64,000 nucleotides of DNA from Pseudofabraea citricarpa (taxonomy: Eukaryota > Ascomycota > Leotiomycetes > Helotiales > Dermateaceae): the NCBI GenBank assembly GCA_029641185.1, contig JAPWGK010000012.1, forward strand, positions 1,116,001 through 1,180,000, given 5' to 3'. Shown in pieces: positions 23,254-33,194 of the stretch; positions within the stretch are counted from its first letter, which is position 1, and each line of letters begins with the position of its first letter. The notes beneath the pieces are model-generated. The model did no database searches. It was not told the DNA's origin and worked only from the letters and a program-made list of their open reading frames with translations. The position numbers were made by a program, and so were the translations under genes.

Positions 23254-24175
23254 ATGTCGGAACTTGGATTTGACTCGCTTTCAATTATATCATCAATCTC
23301 AGACTTCGACGGCGACGAAATTATTGCATCGCCTGATACCAGCTCACATAAAATGGGTCCACGAGTAGAGGATCCATCAACTTTTGCTGGTCAACAACTT
23401 GGAGCAGTTCTTGTCGTGAAACATACTGCAAAACCACCTTCTACAGATGGATCACCACGCGCTGGATTGGCAGTTGGTGATTATGTTAAGATATCCGCTT
23501 TCTCGGGCCCAAATGAACTTACTGTTCGGAATCTAAAGACGGGTGAAGATGTGCGTTGTTTATGGGAGTGTTTCTTCCCGCTTCCTGTCACTGGAGACTG
23601 CGCCTGTGATGGGGTGGCATGCCGCTGTATAATTGAGGACCCGGAACGCTACTACGTAAGTCTTCCCCTTAATTTTGGTATCAGCTATGTACCTAGACTA
23701 ATTCTTTCGTTAGGCATATCACCACACTTTCGAGGCAGATTCTAAATCCACGGATCCAATCAAACCAACCGACCCTCAACATAACGCATACTCCTATGTT
23801 AAAGATCCATCGACTGTCGAAGGACAAAAAATCCATGCTGTTCTTATCGTGAAGAGTAAACATTGGGAAATGGGTCCCAAAGAAGGACTCTGTCATTGCG
23901 AAGTCGGTGACTTTGTTGAGGTACTGTCCCATAGCTGGTTAGACAAACATCACATCAAAATTAAAAACTTGCGGACTGGAGAAGTAGGAGGTATAATGTG
24001 GAAATCCATGTTTCCAATACCACTCCAGGGGTACTGTGGTTGTGGAATTGGAAGTGTAACTTGTCGCTGTGTCTTTGAAAATTTCATGGTATCACGGGTA
24101 AGTTCCCAATGGCTTTGAAGATCTTTTAACATACTGACCCATGAACAGGGTAATGCAATAAACCATTGTCGGTGA
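23254..24175 (+). CDS. Module gene B: two-module CxC...CxC protein, unknown family
   Basis: Three exons, 23254-23655, 23714-24097 and a tiny 24149-24175, giving 270 residues. If the last intron is retained, the frame ends at 24118 instead. Module B1 reads 'DPSTFAGQQLGAVLVVKH', 'VGDYVKISAF', 'RNLKTGED', 'WECFFPLP', CAC-x4-CRC, then 'IIEDPERYY' at the intron. Module B2 reads 'DPSTVEGQKIHAVLIVKS', 'VGDFVEVL', 'KNLRTGEVG', 'WKSMFPIP', CGC-x6-CRC. The second exon starts AYHH, matching AYRL in gene C, so the two genes are clear paralogues with conserved gene structure. An acidic, Ser-rich N-terminus of about 40 residues precedes B1. No signal peptide is seen. The function is unknown. Confidence 0.75.
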
Positions 24176-24627
24176 TTAAGAATGGATGCACTGGGCATGC
24201 ATCACTTGGCACCGGTTTTTTAGTTAGATGTTGGACTTCCAGACTCCAGTATCGCAGTACATCATAATTAGGAAGTCGACCACAAGTCAAGTTTTGTATT
24301 GCTTGTAAAACAATATGATCATCCGAATATCTTATTGCTTTAATCCCGTGAAATCAGTGATTCTCCGTCGTTCATTTATTCTGTTTGTTCAAATTGATGG
24401 CATCACATCACTTCCGCTGCCTGCAGGTCGCCACCCGTCGGCTAAATGCTCAGTCCCGATGACTTCGAAGCGAGCAAACAGACGGGTGTCACAGGCTCTG
24501 AAATGACAAAATTCCGACGGAAAAGGGGGTATACGATGGAATCCATTAACGTTTCCTCTTTTCTGCCCCCGAAACATAACTCTTCCCACACTTGTTTCTT
24601 TGCATCTCCATAAGAAAAGTGTTCGCC
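24176..24627. other. Intergenic between module genes B and C
   Basis: A 452-bp interval with no coding sequence seen. Confidence 0.5.
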
Positions 24628-25586
24628 ATGGCAGACAATAGCACGACGAAATTCCCACGGTGCCCATCACCTCTCCCTCCCGTCCCACTAAAACAATCAA
24701 TACTCAGCCCTGCACATGCAACAAGAACTCCAGAAGAGCCTGCAGTTGCCGACCCCAAGAAATTATCAGGGCAGAAGGTCGGTGCGATCCTCGTAATCAA
24801 GCGAACACCATCGCCACGAGGGGACTTTTCGCGGAAGCAACATCATCTTAGCTATTCGACACAGGAAATTGGGGATCATGTTAAGGTGCTGAAGTTTCAT
24901 GGCTCGTCAGATGTGGAAGTAGAGAATTTGCGAACGGGAAAGGTTAGCATGGCACGGTGGGAATGCTTCTTCCCCCTGGCCGTGAGAGAGAAGTGTTCCT
25001 GTGTACATGGAACCTGCCGTTGTGTAATTGAAGATCCAGAACGCTTTTTTGCAAGTGCCCATCATCAATCGAGCTATTTGTGAAACTTTATCCAGCTAAT
25101 ACTTGAACGAGTTATAGGCATATAGACTTGCTCTTCCCGACGCCAGATCCTCTACTCCCACCTCCACAGCCACACCCTCTGAACCATCCAAACCCGAAAC
25201 CAAGTACAAGATTGCTGACCCGACAACCATCGAAGGTCAATCTCCCGGCTCCATGCTTCTTATCAAGCAAAAACCCATCGGCACAACACTCATGAAAGAC
25301 TGTGCCATCGAAGTTGGTGATCATATCGAGGTTATCCATGGTATTCCGCAGGATGCAGCATTGATCAAGGCGAAGAATTTGAGGACGGGTGCTGTTGGAT
25401 TGCTCCTCTGGGAAGCCGTATTCCCTGTTACGAGGAGGAAAGTGTGTGACTGTAACCAGGTTCAGAGAAGGTGCTGGTGTGTTTACATGGATTTTAGCCA
25501 TAGCATGGTGAGCTTGTCTCCTGTTTTTCTCTTCTTGCCTTTGCATTTGTGTTTTCTGCTTCAATTGGAGGTTACTGCAGAGCTAA
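24628..25586 (+). CDS. Module gene C: two-module CxC...CxC protein with a GC-AG intron
   Basis: Exons 24628-25050, 25118-25507 and 25581-25586 give 272 residues. Without the last splice the frame runs on to 25627 (310 residues). The first intron starts GCAAGT, not GT, with a CTAAT branch-like site and TATAG acceptor. The join is phase 0 and exactly matches the GT-AG intron of gene B. C1 reads 'DPKKLSGQKVGAILVIKR', 'IGDHVKVLKFHG', 'ENLRTGKV', 'WECFFPLA', CSC-x4-CRC, 'IEDPERFF'. C2 reads 'DPTTIEGQSPGSMLLIKQ', 'VGDHIEVI', 'KNLRTGAVG', 'WEAVFPV', CDC-x6-CWC. The N-terminus is Pro/Ser-rich without a signal peptide. It is the closest paralogue of B. The function is unknown. Confidence 0.74.
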
Positions 25587-25907
25587 TTGCAAGGAAGGCG
25601 TACAACAAGAATCCTGCTAAAGTTTGACGTGATGGATAACAATGGATTTATTGATGAATTGATGGAGAAATGCACACTTCAAACTTGTCTTTGCGGAAGG
25701 TAAAATGTATTTTGATTCACCAAGAAGCAAACTAATACCAAGTGTTGTCAAATATCATCTGTCCCTCAGTGAAGAAGAAAAAACAATGGCTGCTTGAATG
25801 ACCCCCAAAAAGTATCATGAAGTACTGGTTCCCCGTGGTTTCCGTCCTTCCATCAGATAATCCAATTGCAAAGCAAAATGCCTGTATCTCTCCATGCCTT
25901 CCACTGC

Positions 25908-26627
25908 TCAAGGATTAAACATACCAGTATCATGAAACTTCTTGCTCATCTCATAGTTCTCATACTCGCAGCGGCATGCTTGGTTTGGGCATTCGCAAAT
26001 CTCTCTGGGTCCAACAGGGAGAAAAGTGTTCCATGGAACCTGAGCACTCGAACCTTCACGATTTAGTCTCTCCACCACGACCAAGCTGCGACTGAAAAGT
26101 CCCCTCGCGCTCTTGAAAGGTGGCTTGCCCTCCAATCGAAGGATCTTGACGAAATTTCCAACCTCCAAGTAAGCTGAGTGTGAGTTCGAAGCACGCTTTA
26201 CAACCAGAATAGCACCGACTTTCTGGCCAGCAGGGGTGTTGGGATCGTTGACTGTGAATTTCTCTTCGTCCTCTTTGTCCACCTCCTCGCCCTCGATGAC
26301 ATTCCACTTGCTCTCCTTATGACCAACTCGCCAACGAACGCAGACCCGAGTGTCCTTTGTCAACTCAGCATCTGCCTTCCTATGCTCAACAGTGTCGTCC
26401 ATCAAGCCCCAACGAACGTCAATCAAGATTTTCTGGCCTGGAGAGACAACAGACCAGTCTTGCTGGGGGTTTCCTGTCTCGGTCAATGTCACGCTTGCTG
26501 GAGGGGCGATCTTCTGTGCCAACGTGGCATTGTTGGTACTCATCATGGCTGTAGCATCGATGATATCCGGCACTACTAGAATGTCGAAGGACTCCGGAGT
26601 TGCTGTGGTATTGTTGATAGTCGACAT
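25908..26627 (-). CDS. Module gene D: inverted, intronless member of the CxC module family
   Basis: A single exon of 239 residues. The C-terminal half is a canonical module: 'DPNTPAGQKVGAILVVKR', 'VGNFVKILRL', a longer central loop, 'WNTFLPVG', CEC-x4-CRC and a tail ending 'HDTGMFNP'. The N-terminal half has 'VSPGQKILIDVRWG' and 'DTRVCVRWRVGHKES', which could be a strongly diverged module without the cysteine end, or an unrelated domain. The start is the ATG at 26627; the frame extends upstream only by a TTG. It is convergent with gene C, whose stop lies about 320 bp away, so the pair ends tail to tail. No signal peptide is seen. The function is unknown. Confidence 0.72.
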   Translation of the reverse strand: MSTINNTTATPESFDILVVPDIIDATAMMSTNNATLAQKIAPPASVTLTETGNPQQDWSVVSPGQKILIDVRWGLMDDTVEHRKADAELTKDTRVCVRWRVGHKESKWNVIEGEEVDKEDEEKFTVNDPNTPAGQKVGAILVVKRASNSHSAYLEVGNFVKILRLEGKPPFKSARGLFSRSLVVVERLNREGSSAQVPWNTFLPVGPREICECPNQACRCEYENYEMSKKFHDTGMFNP

Positions 26628-27173
26628 TGTTGTGGATCGGGGGAGGGTAATCGAAGGGTTGAATTTTTGTAGCGCAGGGAGAGGAGGGAGATTCACCAAT
26701 TAGATTGGATGGTTATGAACTTCGTTTTGTTGGTACGAAGGGAAAGGCACGACGGTATTTATAGGAAATCCCTTAGCAAAAAGAGTGAATCTACCTAGGC
26801 AATGACTTAGTGAATTCGGGAATGACGCACGAAGGCTGAAGGTGATTTGCAAAGACGTGTTCAGGCAAACACCGCTGAGTGAAACAGTCTGCCTTGCTGC
26901 TTCAGAGAGTTTCGGCAACATACCCGCCTCTTTTGAAAGTTACGGAGCTGCTTGAGATGAGAGATGACAACAGACCTCATTTATAAGACATGGAGTGACA
27001 GACCTTGCAAGGCAGTAGCATACTTGACTTGAAAGACACGGAGCGTTGCAGATGTTAGACCTTGAACTGACTCACTCTTCGGTTCAAGGTTACACCAAAA
27101 GTAAGAAAGCCGAAACAAGTAAAATCCAATATGTTCAATTAATCAATAACATGATACATGATGAAAGCTAAAT
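26628..27173. other. Promoter region of module gene D / 3' flank of oxidoreductase gene
   Basis: A 546-bp interval with no coding sequence seen. It contains one TACCTAGG half-motif near 26,790. Confidence 0.5.
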
Positions 27174-28811
27174 CTACAACCCAATCTTGAATCCACCAGG
27201 CAATCCGGTCTGGAAGAATCTCTCGGGGTCGTACTCTCTAGAGATGCTAAGAAGCTTGGCCTCGTTTTCAGCTCCATACCCAGGGTAAATGCTCTGGAAA
27301 CCTGCAGCATCACCCATGTAGTTGAAAGCATCGTAAAGTCCAGCAGCTTGGGTGGCGTTATTGATAGCATATGTGGTGCTCTCGACCCATTCGGCAACGA
27401 TATCGTCGAAGTCGCTGCCAATCCATTCTACGACCTCAGCGTAGCAGAGGTAGATTTTGGAAGAGTCGAGACCAAGTGCATTTCCTGGTTTGCCGTCAGC
27501 GGTAGAGGCATCTATCCAAAGCGAGCCAATTGGTTGCCAGTCAAGCTCGATGATTGAGATGTTAGCGGCGGGAACTTGGGCGTAAAGAGCTGGGAGAGCT
27601 TCATAGAATGTGTCATTGATAATTTGAACACCCTGAAGCAATTCTTCATAAGTCTGGCCAACAACAGTTCCAGCGACGAATACATCGTTAATACCATCAA
27701 CAACAGCAGTACCGGTCTCGAGAGCAAACTCATGCATGGTCTTAAAATCCAAAGTGCTAGCGATGGATGGAATGTCGGTGAATGGCTTCAGGCAGTCAGG
27801 AAAGCTGATAGTATCACTATCATAGAACAAAATGACGGCTCCAATGCTCGATCCAGTGGCGGATGGAATAACAGCGGGCACAATGTGTGAGAGGGGGTCA
27901 GTAATATTAGCGGCATATTTGGCGGTTGCGGCGTAGAATTCAGGAATATGTTCCTCGGCGACTGAGTAAATGCCAGCCCAGACTTTCTTAGAGGGGAAAG
28001 TTGTGAGCTCAAATTTGGTGACGATACCGAAGTTGCTGCTTCCTCCCTTCAACGCCCAGAAAAGATCAGCGTTGCTATCCTTGGTGGCATTGACAATAGT
28101 TCCGTTGGCTAGAACAACTTCGTAGGAAACTACGTTGTCGGCAGCAAAACCGTGCTGATTGCCTGATGAAAATTAGTCATTCCGAAGAGATGTCTACGTG
28201 AGCAGCCGGTACATACCGTGGAAGTTTATACCACCTGCAAGAAGAAGCCCTGGTACGCCAACTGGTGCCAGACGACCTCCGGCAACGGTGAGGTTGTAGT
28301 CGGAAAGGAACTCAAAGACTTGTCCCCATCGGAAAGAAGGGCCGACAAACAAAGTGCTTTGATCGGCAGAAAGCTCGAGAGTCGTGAGGTTTGTTAAGAC
28401 CATCAAGACGCCATCATCAATGCTATTAGCTCCCTTGATTCCCACTAACAAAAGATCAGCATGTGTCAATGTGTTGAAATTACATAACTCACTATGCCCG
28501 CCCCCACGGACGGCAAATTTCGAGTTGGCTTCTTGGATCGTCGTTACCGCCGTAGCAATATCTGATGCCGAAGTCGGTCGGAAAACACAGCTAGGGCTCA
28601 GAAGTTCGGTGTTCGACCAGAAATTCTTGTTCTCCCACTCATAAACCTCACTGGTCGGGTAAAAGACCTTAGTTGGTAAAGCCTCCCCAAGAGCAGTGCA
28701 CCCGTCGGTATCGACACTGATTTCCACTCCGCATGCGTCTTCTTCGGCGGTAACAATAACGGAGGCGGCAAGCAAAGGCGCAAGCATGCGAACAAAGAAT
28801 GAAGATCGCAT
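27174..28811 (-). CDS. Secreted FAD-linked oxidoreductase (BBE-like, FAD_binding_4)
   Basis: Exons 28811-28493, 28444-28217 and 28162-27174 give 511 residues. A signal peptide (about residues 1-22) is followed by a PCMH-type FAD domain: 'SCVFRPTSASDIATAV', 'KFAVRGGGH' (His106, the usual covalent FAD attachment), 'GGRLAPVGVPGLLLAGGINF' and 'QHGFAADNVVSYEVVL', 'ALKGGSSNFGIVT'. The second covalent cysteine of bicovalent BBE enzymes is absent (APVGVPG in place of a Cys-containing segment), so FAD is probably attached once. The C-terminus 'SREYDPERFFQ' corresponds to the BBE tail. Family members oxidise alcohols, sugars or alkaloid-type substrates and are common in secondary metabolism; the substrate here is unknown. 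Several N-x-S/T sites fit secretion. Confidence 0.9.
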
Positions 28812-30474
28812 GGTTGCTAAAGATCCTGTCGTGGATTAAAGGATCACAATGAATTAGATGCTATGGCCAGGCCATGAAGGTTGCGAGGAGCCACTTTATA
28901 TGGAATTCGCTCGCCATGCCACGCGAGCTCATCTGCGGCCAAGAATGAACTGACTTTTTCGGAAGCATTGATTTTGGCGACAGCCACGAGGTAAGGCTAC
29001 CTTAATTGAGTGCTCCTGGCAAATTATCCAATGCTATGGATGCAAGATAATGGGGGCGATCGGGGCTGAAGGCGACCCCTACCTACTCCACTGGTTTCTG
29101 TGCCTTCGGCCATCGATTTCTTTGCTTTGAAGAGGGCCGAGGAAAGAAAGCATGATAAACGATTCAGACACCCGCAAAAACAGGGCTGCGTGTACGTTCC
29201 ATACTTGGTAAAGTGGTCTCCCTGCCAATACGAAGTACAAAGCATAAGAACGGGGCCTATTGGCACGCCTGAAAAGTCCGAAAATCCCGGCAATTTTCGC
29301 ACTTATCAGCACGAGTTGGAAAGTGCACCGGCACTCAAGAGCTGACTCAAGCAAGGCCAGTGCATTGTGTAATTGTGAGAGTCTTGAGATCGCCATCGTC
29401 CCGTCCAATGTTACCCCAAAGGTTTTCTCAAGCCTTCTGTACCTCGGTACACTCGGTAACGCGATGGCTGTGGCGTTATGGGAGAACTTCGTTACTTTTC
29501 TACTCCAGCTTTTGGCTGAAAAGCACAGAGGAAGACCCAAACTTCCCTTCGGAAGAATTTAAAATGGAAGGCCGTGAGCAGCTGTCAAGAAATGGCACAA
29601 GGCGCCAGGCACCGCCATCAAGCGGATGTCCGAAAATTATTGCGTAAAGAGGGCTTCGGAGATGGCATTTACAGCGTGCATCCCAGTTTATTCTGCTCCA
29701 CTTTCCGTTGAGATCCATCTCCTTCAGGGATCTGATAAGCGACCTAATCCAGATTGATAAATTTACCGACGAGCCCCTGTCAAGCCTCACCTACAAGCCT
29801 CAAAGATTCTCCACAGTACTTTAGTATCAAAACTTGGTTGGAGTTCGTAGATGTAGCGAGTCGCAAGAATCGTCTGAGTTGTACCACTTCGAAATTTGCT
29901 ATCTTGTGCTGTAGGGATTATCCTGAGCGTGGTGGCAGCGAGAGGGAATTTCCTGAGTTGTTTTCCTTCCGTTTTCCGTGTTCCCTCTTAGATACCAGAG
30001 GACTATGCTTCTGAAACCCTCTCTCTAGGGGGGGTAAAAAGATGAGATTGATATTCAAGCAGAACAACCAAGAATCTGGGTCCTTCCAACTTCAAGTACG
30101 GTTCAGTAGCAGCGTGCCAGAAGTAGTGGGCCTCCAATGAACAATACAGGTATTTCAGTAGACATTTTCCGAGTGCACCATCCTCGTTGAAACAGTTAAG
30201 TTTACCAGTGTACCTGCAGGTACCGAGCACTGTAACCGTTTCGTCGAGATATCCTTGGATGTACACTGCTGAGCTTTAGCTCCGCGAGTTCTTGGAACCT
30301 TGACAAAGAACGGGGGCGAGAATCACCCCATGTGAGATCGAGACTTTACATATGAACAGAACTGTATCCACTGCCACGCTGACACCCACAAACCTTCTTT
30401 TCTTCTGGCATAGATCATCGTGTTGAGCGCGATAGAAGAAGAGACTCGTAGGAAGGACCCTTCCCCATTCAAAC
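28812..30474. other. Long divergent intergenic region
   Basis: About 1.7 kb between the divergent oxidoreductase and rhodopsin-domain genes. No family-like reading frame, RNA gene or repeat was recognised. Open frames near 29,024-29,650 overlap on both strands without supporting features. Confidence 0.5.
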
Positions 30475-31968
30475 ATGTCGTCAAGTTCAATCGTTTATGC
30501 TGGCATCCCACCGGATGGCATAACGTCGAACGCCAACAATCCCTACCATGCGAAAGCCCTCATCGGTTGTATCGGAGCATTTTTACCACTAGCAACAATC
30601 TTTCTGGCCGTTCGACTCTTCACAAGGACCAAAATTGTCGGCACGCTTGCTACCGATGATTGTAAGCTAGCTGGACAACTATTTTTGTATCGTGCTAACA
30701 GTTACTAGATGTGATGGTGATTGCTTGGGTAAATTTAACTCCTTTGGAAGTTGAAACTCAAACTGACTATTGCCAAGGGGATCTCTGTAGCACTAACAGC
30801 AAGCATATTGGATCGTAAGACTACTTCCTAACTCTTCTATCAACTAACTAACTTTCACTTAGTTCTAAATTATGGACTTGCAAAGCACATATGGGACGTT
30901 CCATTGACGGACCTTTACCCAAACTTTTTACGGGTAAGTAGGCATCTTGAGGGTTTGTATTCGTGCTGACATACTGCCAGGTTAATGTCATTGCAGCTGT
31001 GCTCTTTTGCGCTGCGACCGGTTTCGCCAAATGCTCAGTGTTACTGTTCTACCACAGAATTTTCCCAGCGAAGACTTTCCGCATGGTTGTGTGGGTTATA
31101 GTGAGCTTCACAGCGAGCTATTCGATCGCCAGTGTACTGGTTAACATATTCAGTTGCAATCCAAGTAATTATTGTCGAGTACTGTAATGAGTTTTTCTCT
31201 AACTCAATTGTGTAGTCGCGAAATCCTGGGATCTTAAGTACGCTACAACTGGAACTTGCATCAATCGACCCGTCTTCTATTTCGCTCAGGCTGGCTTGGG
31301 AATATTTACAGACTTTGCGACGGTTCTTGCTCCACTTCCAATCATGGGTTCTCTCAATATGCCCTTCAGACAAAAGATAGCTGTTGGTGGCCTTCTAACC
31401 ACTGGTGGATTGTAAGTGACCTTAAGGTATGAATAGGCGATGCCTGCTAATGAATTCAGTGTATGTATTGTTAGCATAATTCGGCTCCAGTCACTTTACG
31501 TATTATTAAAATCCACAGATCTGACTTGTGAGTTTGTATGAAGCTTTGTATAAACATCTACTAAATCCTGCAGATGCAACAACGAATGCACTTCTCTGGT
31601 GTGTGGTGGAATTAAATATGTCAATCGTCGGAGGCTGCATTCCAACTATGAAACCTTTCCTGCGAAAGTACCTGCCAAACATTCTTGGCTCTTCAAATCA
31701 ACATTATGGTTCCCACGGATATGGTTCACGAAATCGAAGCGGTTCCCATCCACTACAATCATTCGATCCGTCCAGATCTGGAAAGGAGGGAGCGACAAGG
31801 ACCACTGTCAAAGCGCTAGAGTCGAGGAAGGGGGACAACGAGAGCGAGGAATATATATTTCAGAACGGGGCTGGATCAGACTTGAACTTTGGGAACATCG
31901 TAAAGACTGTTGACTATGGATATGAAGAGGAAGCTGCGAAGAGGACTACATTGGGTAGGGCGATATAA
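30475..31968 (+). CDS. Seven-transmembrane fungal rhodopsin-domain protein
   Basis: Eight exons: 30475-30661, 30709-30728, 30778-30814, 30863-30933, 30981-31164, 31216-31411, 31460-31527 and 31574-31968. All phases close, giving 385 residues. Membrane segments are clear ('ALIGCIGAFLPLATIFLAVR', 'VNVIAAVLFCAATGFAKCSV', 'MVVWVIVSFTASYSIASVLV', 'AVGGLLTTGGFVCIVSIIRL', 'LLWCVVELNMSIVGGCIP'). The patterns 'FAKCSVLLFYHRIFP', 'CNPIAKSWD' and 'VVELNMSIVGGCIPTMKPF' are typical of the large fungal integral-membrane 'rhodopsin domain' family (not a retinal opsin; no Schiff-base Lys context is evident). The last 100 residues are a polar, Ser/Gly-rich cytoplasmic tail. Such proteins include PTH11-like receptor relatives. 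The ligand and role are unknown. Exons of 20 and 37 nt make this gene easy to mis-annotate. Confidence 0.85.
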
Positions 31969-32129
31969 TGAACACCAACGACTGGAATTTTGAATACATA
32001 TATAGGTAGAAGTAGAATAGCGAGGCCGCAGGGTTGAAGTTACCAGCATAATGTATATTTCGTATGTATGATGAAATGATCTTTTTCTGCGCTACATCAA
32101 AGATCTCAACGCGTTAATCAACCCCTATC

Positions 32130-33194
32130 CTACGACCAGAATGGCGAACCCTTTTGGACAGCAGCAATGAGTCTTCCTAGGCCAGAAAATCCTCGCATCG
32201 CGTGAGATTCCGGAACGGATGGGTTGCTATCCCCCAATGAGTTATTAAATACTTCCAGAGATATTGGCCCACGATATCCTGTTCGCAATACAGCTGCAAC
32301 AACTAAATCCACTGGCATATAGCCGCCTCTATCCTGCTCTTGTGGGTATAACCGGTGACATCTCGCCCACCGGAGGAAATCTGGCAGGTTGGCATCTTGA
32401 GGGCGTGAGAACATGCTTATATTAACAAGCTCTGCATCTGCAACTTGGAAGAAGAATATCTTGTCCCCCGGTACGGTGAGAGCAAGCGAAGTGAGGGACG
32501 ACTTGAGGACTTGCAAAGATTCTTGCAAAGTAGGGTATATCCGTCCATGTCCATCAGGGTTGAATGGGTCCGCGAACTCGACTGCGAGAATATGGAAAGA
32601 ATCCACTATCAAACCGACGTTATTTCGGTTTGCGGCACGTACAACCTCCCATGAAGAAGCCCAGGTGTTCCTGGCAGCCCACGATAAACCTTCGTATCCA
32701 ATCTTAATCATCGGACCTCCGTCTCTGACTGCATATGCAGCAGCAGCATCTCCAAGCTCAGCCAAATCTCTTGCGACAGTCTTGAAATCAGAAGTAACAC
32801 CTGAATCAGTCCTGGTATTGGCGCACATGAAAACCAAATCCGTGTCGAAGGCTCTCATGAACGGAAATCTTTTTATGACTCGCTCCAGAGCAATCTTGCG
32901 TTCACCAGGATCCTTGACGCCCTCCACCTCGCGACAGGGCTGAGTGCACGCGATTCTCATGCCTTGACTCTGAACAAACCGGCCTAACTTGCGTGCAGCG
33001 GCCAAGTTTTCCTCTGTATCATCCCATAATTTCATCGGGTCCTGGTCGTGCTCCGCCAGGTAAGCTGCCCAGTCCTCATCAAACAGATCGATCCATTTGA
33101 AGCCTGCTTTTGCAGCCTCCTTCAACCGAGTTTCGAGTTTATGTTCCTTGCAACTTCCAAGCGAGAGGGTCGCTACGCCGAAGCGGTTCTCCAT
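32130..33194 (-). CDS. 3-dehydroshikimate dehydratase-like TIM-barrel enzyme
   Basis: A single exon of 354 residues. The protein is of the xylose-isomerase-like/AP endonuclease 2 TIM-barrel superfamily. It opens with 'RFGVATLSLGSC' and has likely metal ligands in 'IGYEGLSWA' (Glu), 'GLIVDSFHIL' (Asp/His), 'KIFFFQVADAE' (Gln) and 'PISLEVFNN' (Glu). This order is that of fungal 3-dehydroshikimate dehydratases (Neurospora qa-4 type), which convert 3-dehydroshikimate to protocatechuate for quinate/shikimate use. No other quinate gene is adjacent, so another sugar-phosphate isomerase activity remains possible. The ATG at 33194 is used; the frame extends upstream only from a GTG. Confidence 0.78.
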   Translation of the reverse strand: MENRFGVATLSLGSCKEHKLETRLKEAAKAGFKWIDLFDEDWAAYLAEHDQDPMKLWDDTEENLAAARKLGRFVQSQGMRIACTQPCREVEGVKDPGERKIALERVIKRFPFMRAFDTDLVFMCANTRTDSGVTSDFKTVARDLAELGDAAAAYAVRDGGPMIKIGYEGLSWAARNTWASSWEVVRAANRNNVGLIVDSFHILAVEFADPFNPDGHGRIYPTLQESLQVLKSSLTSLALTVPGDKIFFFQVADAELVNISMFSRPQDANLPDFLRWARCHRLYPQEQDRGGYMPVDLVVAAVLRTGYRGPISLEVFNNSLGDSNPSVPESHAMRGFSGLGRLIAAVQKGSPFWS

